A stretch of DNA of 64,000 nucleotides from Streptococcus mitis. GTDB lineage: Bacteria; Bacillota; Bacilli; Lactobacillales; Streptococcaceae. A program made the translations under genes and the position numbers. Below, one piece after another: positions 7,497-17,815 of this stretch; the stretch's first letter is position 1, and the number at the start of each line of letters is the position of its first letter. The DNA lies in contig NZ_CAMIAF010000005.1 in assembly GCF_946190375.1 (NCBI RefSeq), positions 46,720 to 110,719 on the forward strand. Direction: 5' to 3'. The notes below the pieces were generated by a model. It had not been told where the DNA came from, made no database searches, and was given only the letters and a program-made list of their open reading frames with translations.

Positions 7497-9710
7497 TTAG
7501 TTTTGGCTAGTAAATATCATTTCCAACAAACGTCCTCTCAATTCCTTATCCTGATGATGCAAGATATTCATTAAGTCATGAGAATTTTTAGCATTGATGA
7601 ATTCATTTAACAATCTATCTTTTAATTCATATGGAAGAGAAGCCGTCTTTAGTAGCCTAAAAACTTCGTCATTTAGAGATGTTCTTTTATTATCTTTATA
7701 TTCAAATCCAGCTGTAGCATTCTTATTTGGCAATTCAATGATAGACACATTCGTTCCTTTAAAATGAATTCTATGCCTTCTATTGCTTGGAAGGATACTA
7801 GAATCTCCTTGTAATGCTAACTCTACCACGCCCATTTCCCAATCGATTGATAATCTTGTTTTATATCTTTGACCATTTTGATCTTCAATCATTTCAAAAG
7901 AATGTTGTTTTCCTGGGAATACATACCAATCTACAACTTCAGGTAAATCAACACCCATATCTATCTCAGAACCAACCAAGGGAATAATTGCACCACTTTT
8001 TGCAAACACAGGAATAGTCGAAATGTCTCTATAAACACTTAAGTTCACACCACCTGTGTACTTTTTCTCTGAAAAGAAGTCATACCATTCACCTTCAGGG
8101 AACCATACATCTACTTTTGCAGATTGAAATGCCAAATCCATCTTTTCTACCATGGGAGCCACCATCAATTCTGTTCCAAAAAAGTATTGGTTTGGAACAT
8201 TATAGCTCTCATCATTCTCTGGGTAGAAATAGTACATTGGGCTGATTAATGGGGCACCTTCCTCATGTGTCTTTACATTCATAGTGTATAGATAGGGAAT
8301 CATCTGATGTCTCAAACGAAGGTATTTCTTCATAATCTTAGATGTTGTTTCTGAAAAAAACCAAGGTTCTTTACTATTGAAAGGACTTCTAGAACTATGT
8401 AATCGAGTAATCGGACTAAAAACACCAAACTGTAGCCATCTAGTTTGTAGCTCTTCGTCATAATCCCCCAACATATGTCCACCAATATCATGGCTCCACC
8501 AACTATAACCGATATTTGATGCTGTTGCTGTAAAATAAGGTTGAAATCTTAAGGAATTCCAACTAATAATAGTATCCCCTGAAAAACCAACAGGGTAGCG
8601 GTGACTACCAGGACCTGCATACCTTGATAAAATCAAGCCACCTTCTGAATTTTTACAACTATCCTGATAATGATAATGATTTAAAAGCCACAGTGGATCC
8701 AACATACCTTGCGTCCCTTGTTGCCAGTCAATCCACCAAAAATCTACTCCCTGCTTTTCTAGCTCATAATGAACATCTTTAAAGTAAGCTTCCCTAAAAG
8801 AAGGATTAAAAAAATCAAAAATAGCAGGTTCTTCTAGTTCTACATTTAACCCCAATCGTTTTGCGACTTGAGGATAAGCTTCTTCATAAGCCCGTATACC
8901 ATCAGCAGGATGGACATTTAAGGAGAGTTTTAACTTTCTATCATGAAGTTGTTGCAATAACTGTTCTGGATTAGGTATTAAGTTTTTATTCCAACTATAT
9001 CCTGTCCAGCCACTTCCAAAACGAGCTGGAATGTCAGTTATATGCCAATCCATATCTAAAACACCGATAGATAATGGAATTTTCTCTGTTTCAAATCTGT
9101 CTATTAAATCCAAGTATTCATCCGACGTATAAGGCCAATACCTACTCCACCAATTGCCTAAAGCATATCTTGGCAGCAAGGGTGTTGAGCCAGTCAATTG
9201 GTAAAAGTCTCTGATTGCTCCTCTATAATCATGCCCATAGGCAAAGAAATAGAGGTCAATTTGATTTTCTCTCTCAATATAACCAGACTGTTCATCCCAA
9301 ATAAATCCTTGAGAATCATCCAGTAAGGCAATACCATTTCGGCTAATAATTCCATCTTCTAACGAGATTGCGCCATCTGCCTTATCCAGAGTCCGAGCTG
9401 TTCCTTTTAACGTTTCAATAGACTCACCAAAATACCAGCGACTACCATATACGGCAAAATTTCCTTTTAATTCTATAAATAAATTTTCGGCGTTAAATTC
9501 TCCTTTATTAAAGTGCAGATGAAAATAGTCCGTCATAATATCTAGTACGTTTGATGTCTCGATATAATCTAACGAAACTTGACCAAAATCTCTATTATAG
9601 ATAAGTTGTGTAGTCCTATCCTCAAAACTTCCAGTTTGAGAGTATTCTAATCTTACTAACTTATCTGTTAATACAGAGATTCGATAAAACTCTCCCTTAA
9701 AAATTTTCAA
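7497..9710 (-). CDS. GH31 family alpha-glycosidase
   Basis: A 737-residue glycoside hydrolase of family 31. An N-terminal beta-sandwich is followed by a catalytic barrel with the substrate-site motif GVLDMDWH (about 217-223), the probable nucleophile Asp328 in FWWIDWQQG and the acid/base Asp379 in GFSGDT. There is no signal peptide, so it acts in the cytoplasm on an imported oligosaccharide. The family includes alpha-glucosidases, alpha-xylosidases and alpha-N-acetylgalactosaminidases, and I cannot assign the specificity. Its ATG overlaps the end of the DUF624 gene by 4 nt. It belongs with the ABC importer upstream. Confidence 0.88.
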   Translation of the reverse strand: MKIFKGEFYRISVLTDKLVRLEYSQTGSFEDRTTQLIYNRDFGQVSLDYIETSNVLDIMTDYFHLHFNKGEFNAENLFIELKGNFAVYGSRWYFGESIETLKGTARTLDKADGAISLEDGIISRNGIALLDDSQGFIWDEQSGYIERENQIDLYFFAYGHDYRGAIRDFYQLTGSTPLLPRYALGNWWSRYWPYTSDEYLDLIDRFETEKIPLSIGVLDMDWHITDIPARFGSGWTGYSWNKNLIPNPEQLLQQLHDRKLKLSLNVHPADGIRAYEEAYPQVAKRLGLNVELEEPAIFDFFNPSFREAYFKDVHYELEKQGVDFWWIDWQQGTQGMLDPLWLLNHYHYQDSCKNSEGGLILSRYAGPGSHRYPVGFSGDTIISWNSLRFQPYFTATASNIGYSWWSHDIGGHMLGDYDEELQTRWLQFGVFSPITRLHSSRSPFNSKEPWFFSETTSKIMKKYLRLRHQMIPYLYTMNVKTHEEGAPLISPMYYFYPENDESYNVPNQYFFGTELMVAPMVEKMDLAFQSAKVDVWFPEGEWYDFFSEKKYTGGVNLSVYRDISTIPVFAKSGAIIPLVGSEIDMGVDLPEVVDWYVFPGKQHSFEMIEDQNGQRYKTRLSIDWEMGVVELALQGDSSILPSNRRHRIHFKGTNVSIIELPNKNATAGFEYKDNKRTSLNDEVFRLLKTASLPYELKDRLLNEFINAKNSHDLMNILHHQDKELRGRLLEMIFTSQN

Positions 9711-10351
9711 TTTGTTTCCCTCCTTTTAGTAAATTTCTTTACCTTATCAAACATTTTATTTGTTATCGTTACATTCATCAATCCGCAAAAAGCAAATCCC
9801 CCAAATGTAAATACGTAAATAGCTGTTAAAACTCGTTCTGGACTACTAAAACTCATATACAGTACAGAAATATTAAATAAAACCAACATGATAGCTTGTA
9901 TTGGATTTAAAATACAAATTAATACGCTATTTACAATACTATTTTTTAGATTATCTTTAAATAGACCAATATAGGGAAAAACAACACTCATAAAAAGTAT
10001 TATAACAAATAAAAAGGGCAACACTAACAATAAACTATACTCTGAAAGTAAACTTGAATAGCCCCAAAGACAATAGTTCACATATAAAAGTAATTCTATT
10101 AGGAGGATAAACAACCAAATAAAAGTTGACTGTTTAAAATTTCGTCTAAAGATCCGAAAATAATGATAAGCAATATCGGTATCTTTACCTTTTAAAATAC
10201 GATACCACATTGTCGTAAGAGAAGTTAGTGATGCCCCAATTGTAACTATTGGAATACAACTAACAATAAATAGAGTATTTAAAATAATTAAATCTGTCAA
10301 AAAAGTTAAAATTCTAACCACTTTTCCATCTAATGAAAATAATTTTTGCAT
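9707..10351 (-). CDS. DUF624 (YesL-like) membrane protein
   Basis: A 214-residue protein with about five membrane helices and the typical YesL/DUF624 opening (LDGKVVRILTFLTDLIILN...TIGASLTSL). Genes of this family are routinely found with LplB/LplC-type sugar transporters and glycosidases in Firmicutes. Their role is unknown, with an accessory membrane role assumed. It lies between the ABC transporter genes and the GH31 gene and overlaps the latter by 4 nt. Confidence 0.82.
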   Translation of the reverse strand: MQKLFSLDGKVVRILTFLTDLIILNTLFIVSCIPIVTIGASLTSLTTMWYRILKGKDTDIAYHYFRIFRRNFKQSTFIWLFILLIELLLYVNYCLWGYSSLLSEYSLLLVLPFLFVIILFMSVVFPYIGLFKDNLKNSIVNSVLICILNPIQAIMLVLFNISVLYMSFSSPERVLTAIYVFTFGGFAFCGLMNVTITNKMFDKVKKFTKRRETN

Positions 10352-10469
10352 AATATATTCTCCATAAAATCAATCGTCTTAACTCTATATTTTAGAATGT
10401 CAGTTGCACAAAAATATTACCTAAATTATTTAAAAAACATTTCCAAATTTCTTTAAAAATTAGAATAAA

Positions 10470-10506
10470 GGAAGCGAGATAATTTGATGTTATCAGTCTC
10501 GCTTCC
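10470..10506 (-). terminator. Hairpin between ABC importer genes and DUF624-GH31 genes
   Basis: GGAAGCGAGA (10470-10479) and TCTCGCTTCC (10497-10506) form a perfect 10-bp stem with a 17-nt loop, 50 nt past the binding-protein gene. Only a short T-run follows, so it may be an mRNA processing or stabilising stem that raises upstream gene dosage and not a strong stop. Confidence 0.6.
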
Positions 10507-10555
10507 TATAATTAGCTAGTCCCTTGTTCATACAACCAAGAGTTCATATAAAGTA

Positions 10556-12121
10556 TTACTCTTTGACTTCTTTTTGGTAACGATTATATGCTTCCTGTTG
10601 AATCTTCATAAATTCGTCCAATCCCATATTCTTAAGAGTTTCTTTGTATGAGTCCCATTCTTTTTCTATGCCACCTTCAACTACCCATTTAGATGCTTGT
10701 TGTTTGACATAAGATTCAATACTCACATAGATTGATGATAATTTGTTAAGCTCTTCTTGTGAATAAATCACATTAGGGTAAGCTGGCAACGCAAATTGTT
10801 TCAAATCTTGGTCCATCTTCAATTTCAATCCATCACCTTGTGTTTGATCGATTTCTACGCGACTATTGATATCATCGCTTACGTATTTAGGACCAAAATC
10901 TCGAAGTGAATTAATCCATGCATACTCATCGGCTGATTTACCATCTTTAGGAGGTAACACTTTAAACTTATCACCATTCTTTTCAGTAGCTATTCCAAAT
11001 GATCCATAGAAATTCTGAATACTTGCTTCATCTGTATATAATTTATCCAACCATTTCAATAATTTAGCAGGGTTTTTGCTCTTATTTGTAATCAAAATTT
11101 CATTGCGACCGTAGTTGTAATGATCTGGATCAGAAAAGACATATTGTTTTCCATCCATACCTTTTAAAGCAGGTAGAGCAATATACTCACTTGAATGTAA
11201 ACCAAACGTTGCATCTGCTGTCCAACCACTAGAAACACCTACTCTAGATACTCCCTTATCCATACGTTTTGCTACACTCATAGAGGTATCTTCTGTAAAG
11301 ATTTCCGGATCAATCAAACCTTTTTTATAAGATTCGTGCATTGCTGCAATCCCTTGTTTATAACTTTCTTCTGTACGAAGGTAGACTGGTTTTCCATCTT
11401 TTACAGACATTTCATATGTATTATCTGCCCCTAAACGATTATTGAACGGAAGAATATATGAGAATGTTGGATCAAAGTTTCCTGCTCCGAATGGAATTTC
11501 ATCAGAAGCGTCTCCATTTCCGTTCGCATCTTTATCCTTAAATTCTTGTAGTACTTTTACTAAATCATCATAAGTTTCTGGAACCTTTAATCCTAAATTG
11601 TCTAGCCACTTTTTATTAATAAATAGCTGATTAGCTACAGTAGGGCGCATCGGTAATTTTTTAGGCAGGCTGTAGATATGACCATCTGGTGAAGTAATCA
11701 TCGCTTTAATCTTAGGTTCTTTCTCCATAGCCTTAGTTAAATTAGGCATGTTCTCCTTGATTAAATCTTCCAATGGAATAAACAAAGATTGGTTCTGAGC
11801 AATTTCTGAATCTGTAAAAGCATTTGAACCTAAAAATGCATCTGGTAAATCTCCGCTAGCAACCAAAACAGATTTCTTATCTGCCCAATCTGCAGCTACA
11901 AGTGTGTCCCATTTAACATCAATACCCGCTTCCTTGGCAGAATCTGTTAGAAAACCTTTATGATAATCTTCTCCCCAGTCAGACCAACGAACAGTTGTGA
12001 TTTTATAAGAATCTTCTCCAGACTTATCGTCCTTATTCGCATTATTGGAATTTGCGCAGGCTGTTAAGCCAGCAAGTGTAACTGTTCCTAAGAACAAATA
12101 TGTAAATGATTTATGTTTCAT
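10556..12121 (-). CDS. ABC sugar transporter substrate-binding lipoprotein
   Basis: A 521-residue extracellular binding protein. The signal peptide ends in the lipobox LTAC (Cys22) followed by a Ser/Asn-rich linker, so it is anchored to the outer face of the membrane as a lipoprotein. Length and motifs (TVRWSDWGEDY near the start) resemble LplA-like family 1 solute-binding proteins that deliver oligosaccharides. It follows the two permease genes. No ATPase gene is present, so the importer probably uses a shared MsmK-like ATPase encoded elsewhere, as many streptococcal sugar importers do. Confidence 0.9.
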   Translation of the reverse strand: MKHKSFTYLFLGTVTLAGLTACANSNNANKDDKSGEDSYKITTVRWSDWGEDYHKGFLTDSAKEAGIDVKWDTLVAADWADKKSVLVASGDLPDAFLGSNAFTDSEIAQNQSLFIPLEDLIKENMPNLTKAMEKEPKIKAMITSPDGHIYSLPKKLPMRPTVANQLFINKKWLDNLGLKVPETYDDLVKVLQEFKDKDANGNGDASDEIPFGAGNFDPTFSYILPFNNRLGADNTYEMSVKDGKPVYLRTEESYKQGIAAMHESYKKGLIDPEIFTEDTSMSVAKRMDKGVSRVGVSSGWTADATFGLHSSEYIALPALKGMDGKQYVFSDPDHYNYGRNEILITNKSKNPAKLLKWLDKLYTDEASIQNFYGSFGIATEKNGDKFKVLPPKDGKSADEYAWINSLRDFGPKYVSDDINSRVEIDQTQGDGLKLKMDQDLKQFALPAYPNVIYSQEELNKLSSIYVSIESYVKQQASKWVVEGGIEKEWDSYKETLKNMGLDEFMKIQQEAYNRYQKEVKE

Positions 12122-12130
12122 GTTTTTCTC

Positions 12131-13036
12131 CTATTCTTTCAAGGCGCCAATCATTACGCCTTGATTAAAATATTTTTGAACAAAGGGATACAACAACATA
12201 ATCGGAGCGGTTGAAATAACAATTGCTGCATATTTCATCATATCGGCCTTGATACGAAGATCTGATGCCACTTCTCCTGTTGCTTGCGATTGTAACATTT
12301 GGTTACTAATTAGTAAACGTCGTAAAATTAATTGCAATGGTTGTAAATTTTCATTCGTTAAATAAATTAAAGCATTAAACCACGAATTCCAAATACCAAC
12401 TGCAGTCCAAAGTCCAATAACTGCTATAATAGCTTTTGATAAAGGAACGACTATCTTAATAAAATAACGAATTGTACCACATCCATCAATTTGTGCAGCC
12501 TCCCACATCCCGTCTGGAATACTATTATTAAAGAAAGTTCTAGCAACAATAATATTGTATGATGAAACCGCAAAAGGTATTACCATTACCCAAAATGTAT
12601 CAATTAGGCCAACATTCTTTACTGTTAAGTAGGTAGGAATCAAGCCACCTGATACGAACATAGGGATTATGTATAGAATACTCATCCATTTTCTACCAAC
12701 TAATTCTTTTCTAGATAAAGCATAACCAGCTGGAATATTGACTACTAAAGCAACTAAGGTACCAACAACAGTATATAAAATTGTATTTAAATAGCTACGC
12801 AAAAATAAAGGTTGTTGAATAAGACGTAAATATCCATCTAATTTCCATTCTCTTGGAATAAACCATACCTTCCCGTTTGCAACATCTGAAGGGTTACTAA
12901 AAGATGCAATCACTACAAACCATAACGGATAAACAATTAACAGGATAAGGAAAATTGCTAAACCATAGGTAACTATATCAAATAATAATTCAGAGTTCGT
13001 TTTTCTTGATTTATGAAACCATTTCACCTTAAGCAC
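12131..13036 (-). CDS. ABC sugar transporter permease (LplC/YtcP-like)
   Basis: A 301-residue inner-membrane permease with six predicted helices and the EAA-loop motif EAAQIDGCGTIRYFIKIVVPL (about residues 196-216), which docks the ATPase. The C-terminal ending (NQGVMIGALKE) is typical of YtcP/LplC proteins. It lies 9 nt after the other permease and 10 nt before the lipoprotein gene, in one operon. Confidence 0.9.
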   Translation of the reverse strand: MLKVKWFHKSRKTNSELLFDIVTYGLAIFLILLIVYPLWFVVIASFSNPSDVANGKVWFIPREWKLDGYLRLIQQPLFLRSYLNTILYTVVGTLVALVVNIPAGYALSRKELVGRKWMSILYIIPMFVSGGLIPTYLTVKNVGLIDTFWVMVIPFAVSSYNIIVARTFFNNSIPDGMWEAAQIDGCGTIRYFIKIVVPLSKAIIAVIGLWTAVGIWNSWFNALIYLTNENLQPLQLILRRLLISNQMLQSQATGEVASDLRIKADMMKYAAIVISTAPIMLLYPFVQKYFNQGVMIGALKE

Positions 13037-13044
13037 TCCTTCCT

Positions 13045-13962
13045 TTAAAAAAGACCCGTTCTGGTATATCTTTTTGAGAACCAGTTAACAGATAACAAAA
13101 TTATTAGATTAACTACCGTGTTAAATAACCCTATAGCTGTCGAATAACTATACTGAAAGTTCACCATACCAACTTTATAAACATAGGTCGAAATTATCTC
13201 ACTTCCTGCTAAATTAAGAGGATTCTGTAGTAGTAACACTTTCTCAAAACCTACACTTAATAAACTACCTGCTCTTAATATTAATAGAATCATAGCAGTA
13301 GGCAAAAGCAATGGTAATTCTATATGCCGAATTTTTTGTAACCTAGAGGCACCATCCATAGTTGCAGCCTCATAATATGTAGGATCAATTGCAGAAAGCG
13401 CTGCTAGATAAATAATACTATCCCAACCAATATGTTGCCATACATCACTCCAAACATAAACACCTGCAAAATTAGTAGGTTTTGATAAAAAATCTGGAAT
13501 AGTAATTCCAACAGACTTAAATACATTCGCTAACAAACCGCTAGTAGGAGATAAAAATAAGATAATCATCCCACACATAACCATTGTAGAGATAAAATGG
13601 GGTAAGTAAGTTGTTACTTGAAATATTTTTCTAAATTTCCCAACTCTTAACTGATTACTAATGATAGCTAGTATAATAGGCAAGGGGAATCCTACTACAA
13701 TACTATAAAGTGAAATTTTTAATGTATTGAACATAGTTGTCCCGAATTGGAATGATGAGAAAAATTGAGTAAAGTACTTAAATCCTACCCACTGACTAGC
13801 AAAAATACCATTGGCTGGTGAGTAGTCTTTAAATGCGATAATTAATCCCAACATGGGAATATAGGAAAATAAAATTAATAGCAATATTGAAGGAAAAAGT
13901 AATATGTATAACGGAATACTATGCTTTAATTTTATTTTATGAAGTTGAGATGCTACTTTCAT
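13045..13962 (-). CDS. ABC sugar transporter permease (LplB-like)
   Basis: A 305-residue permease, the first gene of the importer operon. It has about six membrane helices and the EAA-loop EAATMDGASRLQKIRHIELPL. The N-terminal SIPLYILLFPSILLLILFSY helix is typical of LplB-type proteins. AGGAGG precedes the ATG. It is transcribed divergently from the two-component system that starts 200 nt away, which presumably controls it. Confidence 0.9.
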   Translation of the reverse strand: MKVASQLHKIKLKHSIPLYILLFPSILLLILFSYIPMLGLIIAFKDYSPANGIFASQWVGFKYFTQFFSSFQFGTTMFNTLKISLYSIVVGFPLPIILAIISNQLRVGKFRKIFQVTTYLPHFISTMVMCGMIILFLSPTSGLLANVFKSVGITIPDFLSKPTNFAGVYVWSDVWQHIGWDSIIYLAALSAIDPTYYEAATMDGASRLQKIRHIELPLLLPTAMILLILRAGSLLSVGFEKVLLLQNPLNLAGSEIISTYVYKVGMVNFQYSYSTAIGLFNTVVNLIILLSVNWFSKRYTRTGLF

Positions 13963-14136
13963 TTTTTTCCTCCTATCTGATTTTCTACGATTATTTTACA
14001 CCATAAAGAATTCCCTTAATATAACTTTTTGGACTAGGTTTATCAATTTTTCAGTTTTTTAATTTTAAGAACTATTACTTTTCCGACATCTTAATAAAAC
14101 ATATCTGTTTTGTTACATGATATCATATTTTCAAAG

Positions 14137-14145
14137 TGCTATAAT
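14137..14145 (+). promoter_or_regulatory. Extended -10 promoter of the two-component operon
   Basis: TGCTATAAT (14137-14145) is a perfect extended -10 box 19 nt before the histidine kinase start. No good -35 is seen, which is common with extended -10 promoters. The 200-nt divergent gap also holds the leftward importer promoter, which I cannot place with confidence. Confidence 0.55.
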
Positions 14146-14164
14146 TTTAATAGGAGACTAGTAT

Positions 14165-15835
14165 ATGAAATTAAATCACGACTTATCAAAAAAACATTCT
14201 ATTCATTTTTTCTTTAAACTCCTACTTGTACTACTATTGATAAATATTTTAATCAATATTGCTATGAGTAACATAACCAGAAATTTTATTAAAAACCAAA
14301 ATATAGTACACTTACGTAGTTCAATTGAAATTTATGCTGACTCTGTTAATGAGAAATTGCATTCTGTAGAACGCTTTATGTACTCAACAATAACGCATAA
14401 TGAATCTTTAGAGAAATTAAATCATGTACAAACGTTTCTTGACTATCAAGAAGATCTCAAAAAAGTTCAAACTAGCTTTGCAGAGTTTGAATATCAAAAT
14501 GAAACTCATATGACATTCTTATTAGAAACCGATAGTACTGATTATTTTATAAATGTCTCCAATCTTTATATTCCATATGAAGATTATCTACTGTTAAAAT
14601 CAAATCTAAAATCATTGCGTAGTGATATAAGTGACCGTAAATGGAAAAATGTAACTACTAAAAACAGCGAATACTTAGTTAAATCTGTTCATTACGAAGG
14701 AAAAATCATTTATGCCGTCATATCTTCAGAAGATATCCTAAAACCTCTCAGAAAACTCAATATTGGAAATAATGGTAAACTTTCCCTAAAAGAGCCTAAC
14801 AATATACCCTCCGAAAACTACCTAATTCATGCTCAAAATGAAAAAACGCATTTACCTTTCGATATTTATGTTTTAGTCGATTATGCCGAAGTCTTTCGAA
14901 ATATCACACTCTTAGAAGTATTTTTGTCAGCCGTTCCTATCATTATCACCATTTTATCAATCATCATTATCCTGTATATTCGTCAGTGGATGATTAAACC
15001 GATAACAAGACTCACTGAACGACTCTCTCAACTTGGGGACTCCATCCCCCCTTCTGAATTTTTTATATCTGAAGGTATACTAGAAATTGATAAGGCAAAT
15101 GATAAACTTAATAAAGTAATATTTGACATGCAAGAATTAAAAATACGGGAATACCATTCACAACTAGAACTTAAGAAGATCGAACTTAATTATCTTAAGA
15201 ACCAAATCCGTCCACATTTCTACTTAAACATGTTATCAATGATTCATAGTATGCTCCAAACAAAAAACTATAAGGAAATTGAAGAGTTAACTATCTTAAC
15301 TTCAAATTATCTCCGTCATTTATTTATGGCTAATCAAGATTTTTCAGAACTTAAAGATGAAGTTCAGCATATTAAAGATTATTTAGAAATACAACGAATT
15401 CGATATGGAAATAGCATCTACTTTTCACTAAACTACAATGATGACCTACAAAATACTCTTGTCCCATCATTACTTTTACAAACATTTATTGAAAACACAA
15501 TCAAACACGGTTTTTCATTTCAGGATTTATTTACAATTTTACTATCAATAAAAAAAGTAAAAACTGAGAACTCAGATTATATTCAGATTTGTATCGAAGA
15601 TAATGGTCCAGGTTTCTCTGAAGAAATTTTATCAAAACTAAATCAGAAACAGTCTCTAATAACAGAAGATGGGCATCATATTGGGATAACGAACACCATC
15701 GAACGTTTAAATCTTCTCTATCCCAACGACTATACTATTACATTTGAAAATAATGAAGAAGGTGGGGCTAAAATTCTTTTACTTATTCCATACAAGATTA
15801 TAGACGGAGGTTATAATGAACATCTTATTAGTTGA
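14165..15835 (+). CDS. YesM-like sensor histidine kinase
   Basis: A 556-residue membrane kinase. One helix near residues 15-35, an extracellular sensor domain to about 247, a second helix at 250-272, a HAMP-like region, then a His_kinase/HATPase module with His351 in QIRPHFYLN, the N-box FIENTIKHGF (441-450) and the G-box EDNGPGFS (478-485). This is the YesM class that senses carbohydrate status and phosphorylates an AraC-type regulator. It overlaps the response regulator gene by 20 nt and stands opposite the sugar importer operon, its likely target. Confidence 0.9.
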   Translation: MKLNHDLSKKHSIHFFFKLLLVLLLINILINIAMSNITRNFIKNQNIVHLRSSIEIYADSVNEKLHSVERFMYSTITHNESLEKLNHVQTFLDYQEDLKKVQTSFAEFEYQNETHMTFLLETDSTDYFINVSNLYIPYEDYLLLKSNLKSLRSDISDRKWKNVTTKNSEYLVKSVHYEGKIIYAVISSEDILKPLRKLNIGNNGKLSLKEPNNIPSENYLIHAQNEKTHLPFDIYVLVDYAEVFRNITLLEVFLSAVPIIITILSIIIILYIRQWMIKPITRLTERLSQLGDSIPPSEFFISEGILEIDKANDKLNKVIFDMQELKIREYHSQLELKKIELNYLKNQIRPHFYLNMLSMIHSMLQTKNYKEIEELTILTSNYLRHLFMANQDFSELKDEVQHIKDYLEIQRIRYGNSIYFSLNYNDDLQNTLVPSLLLQTFIENTIKHGFSFQDLFTILLSIKKVKTENSDYIQICIEDNGPGFSEEILSKLNQKQSLITEDGHHIGITNTIERLNLLYPNDYTITFENNEEGGAKILLLIPYKIIDGGYNEHLIS

Positions 15836-17354
15836 TGACGATCGTTTTATCATTGAAGCTTTACGAGAGAAAATAAATTGGGCTAAACTACACATTGACA
15901 TTGTTTATGTTGCCTATAGCCTCACTCAAGCTCAAAATATTATTAGAGAGCATCCTATTGATCTCATGATAAGTGATATAGAAATGCCTCAAGGTAGCGG
16001 TCTCGAACTCTTATCGTGGATTAGAAATGAAAAATATGATATAAAAACAATTTTTTTAACCAATTACGCCGACTTCAACTATGCTCAAAAAGCAATTGAA
16101 TTGCAAAGTTTCGAATACTATCTAAAACCTATTAATTTTGAAAAATTAGAATTTATTATTCAAAAAGCCATTAGTAAAATTGAGAATCATAACTCAAACG
16201 GGAAAAATGATGCACTTTTACAAATAGAAGATAATTTCTGGTATGATTACCTTAGAAAACCTCAAATTTCTCGCATTGATGAGCTAGAAAACATAGCAAG
16301 TAAACAAGCTTTTATTCTTCAAAAACACCAATATTTTTTCCTTGCAGTTTTAACAATCAATCTTAATGAAGAAGATTATTCTGCAGAAACTCCATCATGG
16401 ACTTCTCAACTAAAAAGAGAACTTCAAAGAATTTCACAACCTTCTTATAAGCTGATAAGTTTGTTCAAGATGGAAAGCCAGGTTGATCAATATGTTTGTC
16501 TCTTTAGAGTAGACTCATCCAAACGTAGTGACAAATTGGCATATGAAATTCATTCTCAAATTTCTAATAATTTTAGTAAATACTCAAATATTATATATAA
16601 GAGTTGCCATAAAATATCCGATATTTTATTTCATACCAAAGAACTCTACACTTATAATGAACAGTATGTTTCTTATTGGAATACTATTACATGTGTTCCA
16701 CATAGTTTTCCAACTTCTTTCAAAACAGAAACTCTTTCAATTACGTTTTTAGATAGCTTAAGCGAATATGAATTAAGAGAAAAAATTAATTCACTCGTCT
16801 ATAATTCTCAAATCCCTACTTTCACGCTACAACAAATTTTACTAGATTGGACTCAACAAATAGGAATATATCTAGATCAAAATGGAATCTCGGCACATAA
16901 ATTATTCCAAAATAGCACTCATGATTTCTTATTCCAACGACGCTTTCATTCAATTGAATCTTTTCAGGATTACTTTGATTATTACTGGTCACATGCTAAG
17001 AAATTTGCAACAAACCTTGAAAACCAGAAAAATAGTATTCAACGCATCGTCGAATACATAGATCATCACTACTATGAAGATATAAATCGTTCTATATTAG
17101 CAGATATGGTTTATCTCAGTGCAGATCATTTAGCTAGAATTTTTAAAAAAGAAACTGGAGAAACTCTTGTTAAATATATAACGGATAAGCGCATTAATGC
17201 TGCTAAATCTCTCCTATCTCAAACAAATATCTCGATATCACAAGCATCCTGTCAAGTAGGGTATGATAATTATTCTTACTTTACTAAAATTTTTAAACAA
17301 AGAACTGGACTTTCTCCTGGAGATTACCGTAAAACTTATCAAAACAAAATGTAA
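15816..17354 (+). CDS. YesN-like response regulator, AraC family
   Basis: A 512-residue regulator with an N-terminal receiver domain (acidic triad DDD at 7-9, phospho-acceptor Asp54 in MISDIEMP, Lys in KPINF), a long middle region, and a C-terminal AraC/XylS double helix-turn-helix of about 100 residues ending RTGLSPGDYRK. It is the partner of the YesM-type kinase just upstream and is expected to activate the divergent importer and glycosidase genes. It is full length for the YesN family. Confidence 0.9.
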   Translation: MNILLVDDDRFIIEALREKINWAKLHIDIVYVAYSLTQAQNIIREHPIDLMISDIEMPQGSGLELLSWIRNEKYDIKTIFLTNYADFNYAQKAIELQSFEYYLKPINFEKLEFIIQKAISKIENHNSNGKNDALLQIEDNFWYDYLRKPQISRIDELENIASKQAFILQKHQYFFLAVLTINLNEEDYSAETPSWTSQLKRELQRISQPSYKLISLFKMESQVDQYVCLFRVDSSKRSDKLAYEIHSQISNNFSKYSNIIYKSCHKISDILFHTKELYTYNEQYVSYWNTITCVPHSFPTSFKTETLSITFLDSLSEYELREKINSLVYNSQIPTFTLQQILLDWTQQIGIYLDQNGISAHKLFQNSTHDFLFQRRFHSIESFQDYFDYYWSHAKKFATNLENQKNSIQRIVEYIDHHYYEDINRSILADMVYLSADHLARIFKKETGETLVKYITDKRINAAKSLLSQTNISISQASCQVGYDNYSYFTKIFKQRTGLSPGDYRKTYQNKM

Positions 17355-17549
17355 GCAATCTAAATCATTGAAATGATAAGTAAAATTCAAGATCTGTAGT
17401 AATTTTTGAAATTCTACAGTTTTTCCAAAAATAGCTCCATAAACTTATTTGAAATTGCTGATAAGGTAACTTCTTAAAAAGTCAGTTTGAAAAGAAAATC
17501 CAGTAAATATTTCTAGGATAATAGGATAAAACGTATACTATCAAGCTTT

Positions 17550-17611
17550 TACTGAACTGCACCCCCAAAAGTTAGACAGAAAAAATCTAACTTTTGGGGT
17601 GCAGTTCAAAG
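17550..17611. mobile_element. Solo inverted IS-end pair (MITE-like remnant)
   Basis: TGAACTGCACCCCCAAAAGTTAGA and its near-perfect inverse lie only about 8 nt apart. The sequence resembles the outer ends of streptococcal IS3-type elements. No transposase lies between the ends, so it is either a miniature derivative or a leftover pair of ends, and it would fold into a strong hairpin. The rest of 17355-17800 holds no gene that I can see. Confidence 0.5.
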
Positions 17612-17815
17612 AAACCTGATAATATGCGCTTTTTATTTGAATACTTGCTACAAAACCTCACAAAATTTACTGTCAGGCCATAACAAAATGGACTATTTTT
17701 TGATTGCAGAAAAATTATTTCTAAATAATTAGAAATAACAAAACCAATAGAAGATTATTTCTAAAAATTTGAAAATAATATCTATTTGTATTATACTATC
17801 TTTGAGGTATCTATT

